Shown here one piece after another: positions 1 to 8,145 of a stretch of 58,835 bases of DNA; the first letter of the stretch is position 1; each line of letters opens with the position of its first letter. Source of the stretch: Candidatus Krumholzibacteriia bacterium. Its GTDB lineage: Bacteria > Krumholzibacteriota > Krumholzibacteriia > LZORAL124-64-63. Below the pieces are notes generated by a model. The model saw nothing but the letters and a program-made list of their open reading frames with translations, was not told where the DNA came from and did not search any database. Made by a program: the position numbers and the translations under genes. The stretch is taken from positions 1-58,835 of the forward strand of contig JANTFX010000008.1 in NCBI GenBank assembly GCA_024763215.1. Reading direction: 5' to 3'.

Positions 1-382
1 GGGTGGCCGGAGCGGCGGGCACGGGGCGGCGCACGCCCGGCTCGGCGGCCGGGGCATGGGCCTCGGGCACGGGCTCCGGGGCGGGGGCGTCCGGGGCGGC
101 GAACGAAGCCTCGGCGGCGGCGGCCTCGGCATCCTCGGGGGCCGCGCTGCCGTCGTCGATGACGATCACCACGTCGCCCACGTTGACGATGTCGCCCACC
201 TTGCCCTTGAGGGCCTTGACGGTGCCGCTGCGGGGCGACGGAATGGTCACGGCCGCCTTGTCGGTCTCGACGTCGAGCAGGGGCTCGTCCTCCCGCGCGG
301 CTTCACCCTCGGCGACGTGCCACTTGAGGATCTCACCCTCGGCGATGCCTTCGCCCAGATCCGGCAACTTGAATTCGTACAC
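1..382 (-). CDS. pdhC: Pyruvate dehydrogenase E2 (dihydrolipoamide acetyltransferase), N-terminal lipoyl domain, partial
   Basis: Only the first 127 codons are present; the gene runs off the left edge. It starts with GTG at 382, preceded by a GGAGGA site at 387-392 on the minus strand. The reading frame begins VYEFKLPDLGEGIAEGEI and contains the lipoylation motif VETDKAA with the target lysine at residue 42, the hallmark of a biotinyl/lipoyl domain. Residues after about 80 form an Ala/Pro/Glu-rich linker, as is usual between lipoyl and peripheral-subunit-binding domains. In the complex the swinging lipoyl arm carries the acyl group from E1 to CoA. It lies 45 bp downstream of the E1beta stop in the same direction, so it is the third gene of the operon. 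Whether the substrate is pyruvate or branched-chain 2-oxo acids cannot be decided from this fragment; PDH is inferred from E1alpha. Confidence 0.9.
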   Translation of the reverse strand, partial: MYEFKLPDLGEGIAEGEILKWHVAEGEAAREDEPLLDVETDKAAVTIPSPRSGTVKALKGKVGDIVNVGDVVIVIDDGSAAPEDAEAAAAEASFAAPDAPAPEPVPEAHAPAAEPGVRRPVPAAPAT

Positions 383-427
383 GGTGTCCTCCGCTGGCTG
401 GCGGCGGCCTGCAACCGCCGCGTCGGG

Positions 428-1408
428 TCAGAAGTCCAGGGTCTCGGCGATCCCTTGGGCGACCTTGTCCACACCGGGCAGGTAGCTTTTTTCCCGCCCG
501 AAGTATGGGGTCACGACATCATAACCGGTCAGGCGTTTCACGGGGGCCTCCAGGTACAGGAAGGCCCGGTCGTTGATCACGGCGGTGATCTCAGAGGAAG
601 GCCCGAAGCTGCGGGGCGCTTCCTGGACGACGACGCAGCGTCCGGTCTTGGCCACCGAAGCGGCGATGGTTTCATGGTCCATGGGGGCGATGGTCAGAAG
701 GTCGATGATCTCGATGCTCGCGCCGCGTTGCTTCTCGATCCTGGCCGCGGCTTTGAGGGCCGGCCGCATCATGGCGCCCCAGCTGATCAGGGTCAGATCC
801 GTGCCCTCCTGGACCACATGGGCCTTGCCGATGGGCAGGGTCTCCTCCTGCTCGGGGACCTCCTCCCGGAAGGCGCGGTACGAGTGCTTGGGCTCCATGA
901 AGAGCACCGGGTCGGGGTCGCGGATGGCGGCCAGGAGCAGGGCCCGGGCGTTGCGGGGGCCGCTGGGGATCACCACGCGGGCGCCGGGCTGGTGGGCGTA
1001 CATGACCTCGCGGCTTTCGCTGTGATGTTCCAGGGCGCGCACGCCGCCGCCGTAGGGCATGCGGATGACCATGGGCAAATTCAGCTGGCCCAGGGTCCGG
1101 GCCCGCAGGCGCGTCACGTGGGCCTCGAACTGGCCCATCATCATGTAGCTGAAACCCGAGAACTGCATCTCGCAGACGGGCTTGAGGCCGGCCAGGGCCA
1201 TGCCGACGCCGCTGCCGACGATGCCCGATTCGGCCAGCGGGGTATCCAGCACGCGCTTTTGCCCGAAGCGCTCGAGCAGGCCGTCGGTGGCCCGGAACAC
1301 GCCCCCGTCCACACCCACGTCCTGGCCCATGACCAGCACGCTGTCGTCGTTCGCCATCTCCTGGGCCAGGGCCAGGTTGATCGCCTGCACCATGTTGAGC
1401 TTAGCCAC
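428..1408 (-). CDS. pdhB: Pyruvate dehydrogenase E1 component, beta subunit
   Basis: This 326-residue protein has the normal length of the transketolase-like beta chain of heterotetrameric 2-oxo acid dehydrogenase E1. I place the start at GTG 1408, within the last codons of E1alpha and with a GGAAGGGGG site just upstream, giving VAKLNMVQAINLALAQEM. Family blocks seen are MGQDVGVDGGVF, TPLAESGIVGSGVGMA, EMQFSGF and the basic/aromatic YGGGVRALEHHSES segment; the C-terminal transketolase domain contains GAMMRPALKAA and the GYDVVTPYF end typical of this family. It pairs with E1alpha to decarboxylate pyruvate (or a related 2-oxo acid) with thiamine diphosphate and to acylate the E2 lipoyl group. 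The 8-bp overlap with E1alpha implies translational coupling. Confidence 0.92.
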   Translation of the reverse strand: MAKLNMVQAINLALAQEMANDDSVLVMGQDVGVDGGVFRATDGLLERFGQKRVLDTPLAESGIVGSGVGMALAGLKPVCEMQFSGFSYMMMGQFEAHVTRLRARTLGQLNLPMVIRMPYGGGVRALEHHSESREVMYAHQPGARVVIPSGPRNARALLLAAIRDPDPVLFMEPKHSYRAFREEVPEQEETLPIGKAHVVQEGTDLTLISWGAMMRPALKAAARIEKQRGASIEIIDLLTIAPMDHETIAASVAKTGRCVVVQEAPRSFGPSSEITAVINDRAFLYLEAPVKRLTGYDVVTPYFGREKSYLPGVDKVAQGIAETLDF

Positions 1409-2492
1409 GGGCGCCACCCCCTTCCAGGCCGGCGAGGAATTCCCGGCGTTGCGCCTCGATGTTGGGGTGAGCGGTGCCGTAGACGTGATCGAAAGGAGCG
1501 TCCAGGGGGCGTTCCTTGGGGGTCTCGAACTCCGCGACCGCGGCGTCCACCCGGGCCTTGACCTCGTCCAGGAGGGCCTGTTCCCGGTCCTGGTCCCATA
1601 TTTCCTTGTTTTCCAGGTACTTCCGAGTCCGCAGGAGGGGCTCCAGTTCCCAGGCCCGCTTCTCCTCGTCCTCGGTGCGGTACTTCTTGGGGTCATCGGC
1701 GGTGGTGTGCATCATCAGGCGGTAGGTGACCGCCTCGATCAGGGTGGGGCCCTCGCCCCGGCGGGCGCGTTCGATGGCCTCGCCCACGGCGACCCACACG
1801 GCCAACGGATCGTTGCCGTCGATCTGCACCACGGGCATGCCGTAGGCGATGCCCTTCTGGGCCAGGGTCTCGCTGGCGGTCTGCTGGGAGCGGGGAATGG
1901 AGATGGCCCACTGGTTGTTCTGGATGATGGTTACCAGGGGGGCCCGCCACACCCCGGCCAGGTTGAGCCCTTCGTGGAACCCTCCCTCGCTGGTGCCCCC
2001 GTCGCCGATGAAGGCCAGGGCCACCTCGCCGCTTTCCTTGTACTGGGCGGCGTAGGCGAGGCCGGCGGCGTGTTCGATCTGGCAACCGATGACCACGCTG
2101 GTGGGCAGGATTCGCAGCTCCTTGTCCGGCAACACGTTGCCTTCTTCCCAGCCGTTGTAATAGTCCAGGACCGCGGTCAGCGGTTCGCCGCGCACCAGGC
2201 GGCCGCCCAGCTCGCGGAACGCGCCCACGAACCAGTCCCCATCCCTCATGAGCATGGCCGCGGGGATGGATATGGCCTCCTGGCCGGCATTGGGCGGGAA
2301 GGTGCCCAGGCGCCCCTGTCGCTGGAGCTTGAGCATGCGTTCGTCCAGGGCGCGGGCCAGGCGCATCCAGCGGTACATCGCCAGCAGGGTGTCGGCCGGC
2401 AGGCCGGGGTCGAGCTTGGCGTCCGCGGTGCCGTCGGGGGCCAGGATCTGCACATGGGGTACGCTGAATTTCGCGATCTGTTTGCGGGGCAT
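1401..2492 (-). CDS. pdhA: Pyruvate dehydrogenase E1 component, alpha subunit
   Basis: A 363-residue thiamine-diphosphate dehydrogenase alpha chain. The TPP motif begins GDGGTSEG at residues 163-170 and closes with QNNQ at 191-194, the classical GDG(X~26)NN signature. QGRLGTFPPNAGQEA near residue 59 and the MHTTADDPKKYR loop resemble the E1alpha of Gram-positive-type PDH more than branched-chain E1, so I favour pyruvate as substrate; this rests on remembered family similarity, not a search. The ATG at 2492 has a GAGGA site upstream; an earlier in-frame TTG at 2540 would add 16 unsupported residues. It is the first gene of a minus-strand operon alpha-beta-E2. The 262-bp gap to the divergent ferritin gene should hold its promoter, but I could not identify convincing -35/-10 boxes. 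Confidence 0.92.
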   Translation of the reverse strand: MPRKQIAKFSVPHVQILAPDGTADAKLDPGLPADTLLAMYRWMRLARALDERMLKLQRQGRLGTFPPNAGQEAISIPAAMLMRDGDWFVGAFRELGGRLVRGEPLTAVLDYYNGWEEGNVLPDKELRILPTSVVIGCQIEHAAGLAYAAQYKESGEVALAFIGDGGTSEGGFHEGLNLAGVWRAPLVTIIQNNQWAISIPRSQQTASETLAQKGIAYGMPVVQIDGNDPLAVWVAVGEAIERARRGEGPTLIEAVTYRLMMHTTADDPKKYRTEDEEKRAWELEPLLRTRKYLENKEIWDQDREQALLDEVKARVDAAVAEFETPKERPLDAPFDHVYGTAHPNIEAQRREFLAGLEGGGARG

Positions 2493-2754
2493 GGAGACAT
2501 TCCTCGGGGTTGGGGCCGCCGGGCCGGCAAGGCGCAGCAAGCCCTGCAGCTGGGGCCGATCCGGCGTCCTGGGGGGCGGACAGCCGGTTTCAAGGGAAAA
2601 AACGGTGAATTACAGCCCGAATTCCATGCCAACATGATAGCAGGTGGGGCACGATTCGCAAATTCAGGATTTGCTGCTGGCCTCCCCGGCCGGGCTGGTC
2701 TTATCTTGTGGCGGTGAAGCCGATTCGACACCCATCCGCACAGGAGGCAGTTTC
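2493..2754. promoter_or_regulatory. Divergent intergenic region between pdhA and ferritin
   Basis: This 262-bp gap separates the minus-strand pdh operon from the plus-strand ferritin gene and must hold both promoters. I see the ferritin ribosome-binding site AGGAGG at 2742-2747 and no convincing sigma-70 boxes for either gene. No obvious Fur-box palindrome was recognised. Confidence 0.4.
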
Positions 2755-3276
2755 ATGCTCAGTCCCAAATTGCAGGACGCCCTGAACAAGCAGATCAACG
2801 AGGAGTACTACTCCAGCTACCTGTACACGGCCATGGTCGCCTACATGGAGGACCTGAACCTGGATGGTTGCGCCCACTGGATGAAGATGCAGGCCGAGGA
2901 GGAGCACCAGCACGCCCTGAAGATCTTCGACTACGTGGTCGAACGCGGGAGCAGGGTGGAGTTGCTGGAGATCCAGGCGCCGCCGAAGGATTGGGATTCG
3001 CCCCTGGCCGCCTTCAAGGCCGCCCTTGCGCACGAGCAGCACATGACCGCCAGCATCAACGCCCTGGCGGATCTGGCCCAGGAGGAGAAGGACCACGCCA
3101 CCAACAACCTGCTGCAGTGGTACGTGACCGAGCAGGTCGAGGAAGAGGCCAACGTCGATGATATCGTCAAGAAGATGGAGATGATCGGCGGCACCGGCCA
3201 CGGCTTGTTCATGATCGACCGCGAGCTGAAGTCCCGGCCCGCGCCCACGCCCCTGGCAGGCGAGGCGGGCGCCTGA
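2755..3276 (+). CDS. ftnA: Non-haem bacterial ferritin
   Basis: A 173-residue four-helix-bundle ferritin that would assemble into a 24-mer and oxidise and store iron in the cytoplasm. The start at ATG 2755 is set by AGGAGG 8 bp upstream; it gives MLSPKLQDALNKQINEEYYS, colinear with E. coli FtnA. Ferroxidase ligands are conserved at family positions: Glu17, Glu50, His53, Glu94 and Glu130. The C-terminal helix retains the GHGLFMIDREL segment, followed by a short Pro/Ala-rich tail. No haem-binding methionine typical of bacterioferritin was noted. It is monocistronic, with a strong hairpin at 3302-3333 behind it. Confidence 0.95.
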   Translation: MLSPKLQDALNKQINEEYYSSYLYTAMVAYMEDLNLDGCAHWMKMQAEEEHQHALKIFDYVVERGSRVELLEIQAPPKDWDSPLAAFKAALAHEQHMTASINALADLAQEEKDHATNNLLQWYVTEQVEEEANVDDIVKKMEMIGGTGHGLFMIDRELKSRPAPTPLAGEAGA

Positions 3277-3301
3277 GCGGGGATCGCGACGCCCGACAAG
3301 A

Positions 3302-3333
3302 AAACCGCCCCGGCCATGGGACCGGGGCGGTTT
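3302..3333. terminator. Bidirectional rho-independent-type hairpin
   Basis: A perfect 12-bp stem (AAACCGCCCCGG at 3302-3313 with CCGGGGCGGTTT at 3322-3333) and an 8-nt loop. A at the left base and T at the right base let it act in both directions between ferritin (plus) and the convergent lipoprotein gene (minus), although the U-tracts are short. Confidence 0.8.
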
Positions 3334-3354
3334 CTCTTGCCCGGGCCATGATGC

Positions 3355-4110
3355 CTATTCGGTCATGGGCTTGATCTTCAGACCCTTGCCGGAAAAGACG
3401 ATCTCCGGTTCCATGTCCTGGCCGGCGGTCATCATGTTCTCGGAATTGACCGTCCAGATGCAGGTGCGGCCCTCGGTGGTCGGGGCGTTGGTCGAGACGA
3501 TATCCCCGGGCACCGTGAATTCCATGCGGATATCCAGCTCGCCGATGGCGCTCATGAGCTTGCCCGCGGCCTCCATGGCCTTCTGCATCTTGGCCGGGTC
3601 CATATCATCGGCGCTCGGCGTGGTGGCTTCCTCGGCGGCCTCGGTGTCCTCGGCGGCGGGGAAATCATACTCCGTGGTGCGCAAAACCAGGTTGCCGTCG
3701 CCGGCGTCGAAGATACCGAGCCCGCCGTTCTGATCCTTGTCGCCGAGGGTCCGGTTCATGATGAAGGACAGGCCCTCCAGATCCTTGAAGGCCATCTCGA
3801 GGTTCAGCGTCTGGCGGCCGTCGACCTCGCCGCGCGAGAACTTGGTGATCTTGACGCCGTGCTTCTTGCCGGCTTTTTCCAGGTCGTCTTTCTTGATGTC
3901 GCTGAAGTCGGGCATCGACTGGCCGGAACCCATGTCCGAATCGCCCATGTCCTTGATGGCCTGGGCCACGGCCGGGCTGATGGAGAAGGTGAGGCTGGCG
4001 GTGCCCGATCCGTCCTTGTTGATGACGGTGGACGAATGCATCTGCATGCAACCGCCCAGGGCCGTCACGGCGGCGACCAGGAGCATGGTGGTCAGGAAGC
4101 GGAACTTCAT
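3355..4110 (-). CDS. Putative lipoprotein of unknown function
   Basis: A 251-residue protein with a clear lipoprotein signal: a basic start (MKFRF), a hydrophobic stretch, and the lipobox ALGGC placing the acylated cysteine at residue 21. The residue after Cys is Met, so an inner-membrane-retention Asp at +2 is absent. The mature part begins with an STVINKDGSGTASLTFSIS segment that resembles short secreted lipoproteins of the LppM type; this similarity is a suspicion only. A Glu/Ala/Asp-rich stretch lies around residues 150-170. No enzyme motif is visible. It is transcribed alone, toward the shared hairpin at 3302-3333. Confidence 0.8.
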   Translation of the reverse strand: MKFRFLTTMLLVAAVTALGGCMQMHSSTVINKDGSGTASLTFSISPAVAQAIKDMGDSDMGSGQSMPDFSDIKKDDLEKAGKKHGVKITKFSRGEVDGRQTLNLEMAFKDLEGLSFIMNRTLGDKDQNGGLGIFDAGDGNLVLRTTEYDFPAAEDTEAAEEATTPSADDMDPAKMQKAMEAAGKLMSAIGELDIRMEFTVPGDIVSTNAPTTEGRTCIWTVNSENMMTAGQDMEPEIVFSGKGLKIKPMTE

Positions 4111-4260
4111 GGTAATCCCCCTCGGGTTGGGCCAGGAAAAACAAGGCGCGATGAAGCGGTTCCTTGATGTTGGAGTCGGCTCATGCTAATGGATTCCTGA
4201 CACCGGCACAAGTTTCATCATCGGTCCCGGCGGCCATCCCGCCGGAGGGAAAGGGATATC

Positions 4261-5622
4261 ATGCACGACCCCACCCCCAAGCCGGCCTGCTTCAAGGCCT
4301 ACGACATCCGGGGCAAGGTGCCGACCGAACTCGACGGCGACCTGGCCTTCCGCATCGGTTTGACCACGGCGCGGCGGCTGGGCGGGCAGCGGTTCGCCGT
4401 CGGCAGGGATTGCCGGCTGAGCAGCGCCGAGCTGGCCGATGCGGTCATCAGGGGGTTGAACGCCGCCGGCGCCGATGTCCTGGACATCGGGCTGTGCGGG
4501 ACCGAGATGGTCTACTATGCGACCTACGCCCATGAACTGGACGGCGGCATCATGGTCACGGCCAGCCACAACCCCATGGACCACAACGGGATGAAGCTGG
4601 TCCGCGCGGGGGCGCGGCCCGTCAGCGGGGACAGCGGCCTCGATGAGATCGGCGCCGAAGCCCTGGCCTGCGATCCCGGGCCGGGCCCGCAGACCGGGAC
4701 GGTGGAGCGCCGGGATATCCTGGACGAGTACACCCGGGCGATCCTGGACCTGGCCGATACCGCCGCCATCGCCCCGCTGAAGATCGTGGCCAACGCCGGC
4801 AACGGCTGCGCAGGCCCGGTGGTGCGGTCCCTGGCCGCCCATCTGCCCTGCGAGTTCATCCTGGTCCACGAGGAGCCCGACGGGACCTTCCCCCACGGCA
4901 TCCCCAACCCCCTGTTGCCGGAGAATCGGGCCGACACCGCAGCGGCCGTCCGCAAGCACGGCGCCGACGTGGGGCTGGCCTGGGACGGGGACTTCGACCG
5001 CTGCTTCTTCTTCGACGAGCGGGGGGACTTCATCGAGGGCTACTACCTGGTGGGGCTGCTGGCGGCGTCCCTGTTGAAGGATCACCCTGGCGGCAAGGTC
5101 ATCCACGATCCGCGCCTGGTGTGGAACACCGTCGAGATGGTCAACGCGGCCGGGGGCGTTCCGATCATGAGCAAGACCGGCCACGCGTTCATCAAGGAGC
5201 GCATGCGCAAGGAGGACGCGGTCTACGGCGGGGAGATGTCGGCCCACCATTACTTCCGGGATTTCGCCTACTGCGACAGCGGGATGCTGCCGTGGCTGCA
5301 TGTGCTGGCCGAGATGTCGCGCCAGGGAAGGCCCCTGTCCGAGCTGGTCAGGCAACGCCAGGCCCTGTTTCCGGCCAGCGGCGAGATCAACCGCCGCCTG
5401 GAGGATCCCGCGGCGGCCATGGAGGCGGTCGAGGCCCGGTACGGACCGCTGGCAGAAGGCATCGACCGCACGGACGGCCTGTCCTGCGACATGGGCGACT
5501 GGCGCTTCAACCTGCGCCGGTCGAACACCGAACCGGTCCTGCGGCTCAACGTGGAAGCCCGCGCCGACCGGGACCTGATGCTGCGCAGGACCCGGGAGCT
5601 GTTGGCGATCATTGACCGCTGA
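4261..5622 (+). CDS. manB: Phosphomannomutase / phosphoglucomutase
   Basis: A 453-residue alpha-D-phosphohexomutase, the same length as the CpsG/ManB group. It interconverts hexose-6-phosphate and hexose-1-phosphate for nucleotide-sugar synthesis. The phosphoserine is Ser102 in TASHNP (100-105). The metal loop is DGDFDR (242-247). The sugar-recognition loop is GEMSAHHYF at 324-332, where GEMSAHHYF is characteristic of PMM/PGM rather than GlmM. The phosphate-binding C-terminal domain has RRSNTEP. Start ATG at 4261 is preceded by GGAGGGAAAGG. The last 14 bp overlap tail-to-tail with the histidine kinase gene. Mannose versus glucose preference cannot be told from sequence. Confidence 0.92.
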   Translation: MHDPTPKPACFKAYDIRGKVPTELDGDLAFRIGLTTARRLGGQRFAVGRDCRLSSAELADAVIRGLNAAGADVLDIGLCGTEMVYYATYAHELDGGIMVTASHNPMDHNGMKLVRAGARPVSGDSGLDEIGAEALACDPGPGPQTGTVERRDILDEYTRAILDLADTAAIAPLKIVANAGNGCAGPVVRSLAAHLPCEFILVHEEPDGTFPHGIPNPLLPENRADTAAAVRKHGADVGLAWDGDFDRCFFFDERGDFIEGYYLVGLLAASLLKDHPGGKVIHDPRLVWNTVEMVNAAGGVPIMSKTGHAFIKERMRKEDAVYGGEMSAHHYFRDFAYCDSGMLPWLHVLAEMSRQGRPLSELVRQRQALFPASGEINRRLEDPAAAMEAVEARYGPLAEGIDRTDGLSCDMGDWRFNLRRSNTEPVLRLNVEARADRDLMLRRTRELLAIIDR

Positions 5623-7561
5623 ACGGATCCTTGCCGGGCCTGCCGCGGCCGGGGATATTGCTGATGGAAGGATCCGGGCGCAGAGGGGCGGGCGGCTGCA
5701 GGGGCAGCTCGACCACGAAGCGGGTCCACTGGCCGGGCTCGCTGGCCAGCCGGATCGAACCGCCCAGCCGGTACAGGATGTCGTGCACGATGGCCAGGCC
5801 GAGGCCCGTACCGTAGCCGGCCGGCTTGGTGGTGTGGAAGAGGTTGAATATCTTGTCCCGGTCCTCGGACTTGATCCCGATGCCGTTGTCCTGGATACGC
5901 ACCGTGACCGAATTTGCCGAGAAGTTGGTTGTGATCTCCAGGACCGATTCGCGGTCCGGAACCTCGGCCATGGCGTCCAGGGCGTTCTTGATCAGGTTCA
6001 CGAAGACCTGCTCCAGCAGCATGGGATCGGAGCTGAAACGGGGGATCTTCGGTTCGAACAGGCGCACGACCCTGGTCCCTGATCTCCTTATCTCGACCCC
6101 CATCACGTAGAGGCATTCCTCGAGCAGATCGTTGAGGTCGATTTCCCTGATGCCGGGATCGGCCTTGCGGACGAACCCCAACAGGCTGTGGGTGATGGTC
6201 GTGACGCGCTGGACCTGGGCGTGCAGCCTGTGCATGGCGTTCAGCAGGAGTTCGCGGGAGGGGGCGTCCAGGCGGCCCATCTCGTCCTCGATGGTCTCCT
6301 CGACCATGCCGGCGATGGTGTCGATGACCGCCAGGGGGTTGTTGATCTCATGGGCGACACCGGCGGCCATCTGGCCCACGGCGGCCAGGCGCTCGGCCCG
6401 GATCAGGTCGTTCTTCAGGCGCAGCCGCGTGGTGATGTCGCGGCACAGGCAGACCATCTCCAGGGGTTTGCCGTCCGGCCCCTCGATGAGGGTCATGCTC
6501 ACGTCGCAGACCACCGGGTGCCCGTCCTTGCTGCGGAAGGGCACCTCGTAGCGGGTCGTGTGCCCGTCCTTCAACGCGGTCTGGAGCATCTCGCTGAAGA
6601 CCTCGGTCTGCACCAGGAGGTTGTGGGCCGCGGAGCCTTCCACCTCGCCGCCGGAAAATCCCAGGGAGTTTTCCGCACCGCTGTTGAAGGACAGGATATG
6701 GCCCTGGGGGTCGGTCAGGAAGATGATGTCGCGGCTGTTCTCCAGCACCTCCCGCAGGTACTTCTGCGTCTCGTTGAGCTGGACGTCGGCCTGCCGGCGC
6801 TTCTGCTCGCTTTCGAACAACTGGGTCATATCCTCGACCAGGCCGTACAGCCCTTCCACCAGCCCGTTCTCTATGATGGGGAAGAGGGTGACCTTGACGT
6901 GCACCTCGGCGCCGCGGATGGGCAACGAGCCGGTCGCGTGCAGGGTGCGGCGCATCTTGAGCGTCTCCTGCTCGATTCGGTGCAGCCAGCGGGCGCCCGA
7001 CCCGCCGAAGACGGTGAAGTTCCGCCGACCGATCAGGTCTTCCTCCCGGACCCCCAGCAGGCGCAGGGCGTGCCGGTTGACCTTCTTGAAACGCAGGTCC
7101 GCGTCCTTGATGTAGATGGCCAGGGAGGCCGTTTCCACGAACTGGTTCAGGCGCAGGCGGGTTTCCTTCAGCCGGAAGCTGTCCATGCGCAGGGCCCTGT
7201 TTTCCTCGACCAGCCGGATGACCCCCTGCAGCAGGGGCAGGTGGGGCGATGCCAGCAGGGGGGTGCCCGGTGGCAGGATACCGCGCAGGGCCGCGGCCAC
7301 GTCATCGCTGGCTATGGTCAGGACGGCCAGGTCCGGCCCCGGCCCCCGGCGCAGGTCCTCCAGATGGGTGCCGACGATGGGGATCCCGATCTGCCCGGCC
7401 AGTTCCTTCGTCCGGCCGTCGGGGCTGGGACCCAGGTCGATGCAGGCGATGATGTTCAGGTGCAGGAGTTTCGAGCGTGTGGAGAGGGCGGCCAGCAGGT
7501 TGCACAGCTCGGGACCGCTCCCGATCAGGGCCGTGGAGATATCAGTCCTGTTCGTATTCAC
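5609..7561 (-). CDS. PAS-domain sensor histidine kinase with Rossmann-like N-terminal region
   Basis: A 650-residue soluble kinase with no transmembrane segment. Residues 8-120 look like a nucleotide-binding/Rossmann-type fold (GSGPELCNLL near 14-23, alternating hydrophobic strands). Two PAS-like regions follow at about 140-250 and 270-380, the second with a PAC-type ending (EMVCLCRDIT). The dimerisation domain holds the phospho-acceptor His404 in GVAHEINNPL. The ATPase part has the N box (NLIKNALDA, 522-530), DNGIGI (558-563) and GTGLGLAIV. It starts with GTG at 7561, inside the response-regulator gene with a 20-bp overlap, so the pair should be co-translated. It probably phosphorylates that regulator. 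The nature of the signal is unknown; a cytosolic redox or nucleotide ligand is a guess based on the N-terminal fold. Confidence 0.9.
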   Translation of the reverse strand: MNTNRTDISTALIGSGPELCNLLAALSTRSKLLHLNIIACIDLGPSPDGRTKELAGQIGIPIVGTHLEDLRRGPGPDLAVLTIASDDVAAALRGILPPGTPLLASPHLPLLQGVIRLVEENRALRMDSFRLKETRLRLNQFVETASLAIYIKDADLRFKKVNRHALRLLGVREEDLIGRRNFTVFGGSGARWLHRIEQETLKMRRTLHATGSLPIRGAEVHVKVTLFPIIENGLVEGLYGLVEDMTQLFESEQKRRQADVQLNETQKYLREVLENSRDIIFLTDPQGHILSFNSGAENSLGFSGGEVEGSAAHNLLVQTEVFSEMLQTALKDGHTTRYEVPFRSKDGHPVVCDVSMTLIEGPDGKPLEMVCLCRDITTRLRLKNDLIRAERLAAVGQMAAGVAHEINNPLAVIDTIAGMVEETIEDEMGRLDAPSRELLLNAMHRLHAQVQRVTTITHSLLGFVRKADPGIREIDLNDLLEECLYVMGVEIRRSGTRVVRLFEPKIPRFSSDPMLLEQVFVNLIKNALDAMAEVPDRESVLEITTNFSANSVTVRIQDNGIGIKSEDRDKIFNLFHTTKPAGYGTGLGLAIVHDILYRLGGSIRLASEPGQWTRFVVELPLQPPAPLRPDPSISNIPGRGRPGKDPFSGQ

Positions 7562-8042
7562 GTCTCAGCTTTTCGCTCTCTTCGATGATGTCCCGGGGGG
7601 AAGTGGTCGAGCTCATCAGATCCGAAAGCCGGGTGTCGAACTCCTCCTGCATGTGACGCCGCCGATGCTCGGTTGCGGCGGTGATCAGGTCAAAGAGCTC
7701 CTCGAAATCGTACGGCTTCAGCAGATAGCGAAAGGCCTGCAGGCGCCCGGCTTCCCAGGCCGAATCGTGGCTGCCGTGGCCGGTGAGCATGATGATCTCG
7801 ATGAACGGCTGCAGCTCGCGCAACTTTTCCATGACCTGGATGCCGTCCATGCCCGGCATCTTCAGGTCCACCAGGGCGACGTCGAACGTCTGCCGCCCGG
7901 CCAACTCCACGGCGTCTTCGCCCGCAAGGGCGGTGGCAACCTCCATGCCCCGCTTGCGGAAGCGGTGGGCCAGGAAGGTGACCAGATCCTCTTCGTCATC
8001 GACGATCAGCAGCCTGATGGGATGTTCTTGATCAGCAGTCAT
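7542..8042 (-). CDS. Single-domain response regulator (receiver only)
   Basis: A 166-residue CheY-like receiver. The acidic pocket is Asp15/Asp16 (LLIVDDEEDL), the phospho-acceptor is Asp59 (VALVDLKMPG), and the switch residues are Thr87 and Lys109. The final 45 residues are a charged, probably helical tail (EHRRRHMQEEFDTRLS) without a DNA-binding, GGDEF or AAA domain, so output must be through protein contact or phosphorelay. I chose ATG 8042 because it begins the canonical receiver sequence; earlier in-frame codons add a low-complexity extension. It is translationally coupled to the kinase gene behind it. A candidate promoter with a perfect TTGACA box lies at 8079-8108. Confidence 0.9.
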   Translation of the reverse strand: MTADQEHPIRLLIVDDEEDLVTFLAHRFRKRGMEVATALAGEDAVELAGRQTFDVALVDLKMPGMDGIQVMEKLRELQPFIEIIMLTGHGSHDSAWEAGRLQAFRYLLKPYDFEELFDLITAATEHRRRHMQEEFDTRLSDLMSSTTSPRDIIEESEKLRREYEQD

Positions 8043-8078
8043 GATCTTCCCGGGGTTGGGGTGCCTGGTTGCGACGAC

Positions 8079-8108
8079 ATGATGGCCCCTGGCGGAGGGG
8101 GATGTCAA
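8079..8108 (-). promoter_or_regulatory. Candidate sigma-70 promoter for the response regulator-kinase pair
   Basis: On the minus strand, TTGACA (8108-8103) is followed after 18 bp by CATCAT (8084-8079), 4 of 6 matches to the -10 consensus. It lies 37 bp before the regulator start codon. The -35 match is exact, the -10 is weak. Confidence 0.4.
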
Positions 8109-8111
8109 GCG

Positions 8112-8133
8112 GGGGCCGGGTCGGCCCGGCCCC
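8112..8133 (-). terminator. Strong GC hairpin behind the M29-like peptidase gene
   Basis: A perfect 9-bp stem GGGGCCGGG/CCCGGCCCC with a 4-nt loop sits 12 bp past the peptidase stop codon. No U-tract follows, so it may be a weak or Rho-assisted terminator or an mRNA-stabilising 3' end. Confidence 0.5.
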
Positions 8134-8145
8134 ATCGGCCGCCGG

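Noticed and set aside
56-1561. 501-codon plus-strand open frame across the pdh genes
   Set aside because: It mirrors pdhA/pdhB/E2 on the other strand; the minus-strand frames have full family motifs and overlapping starts.
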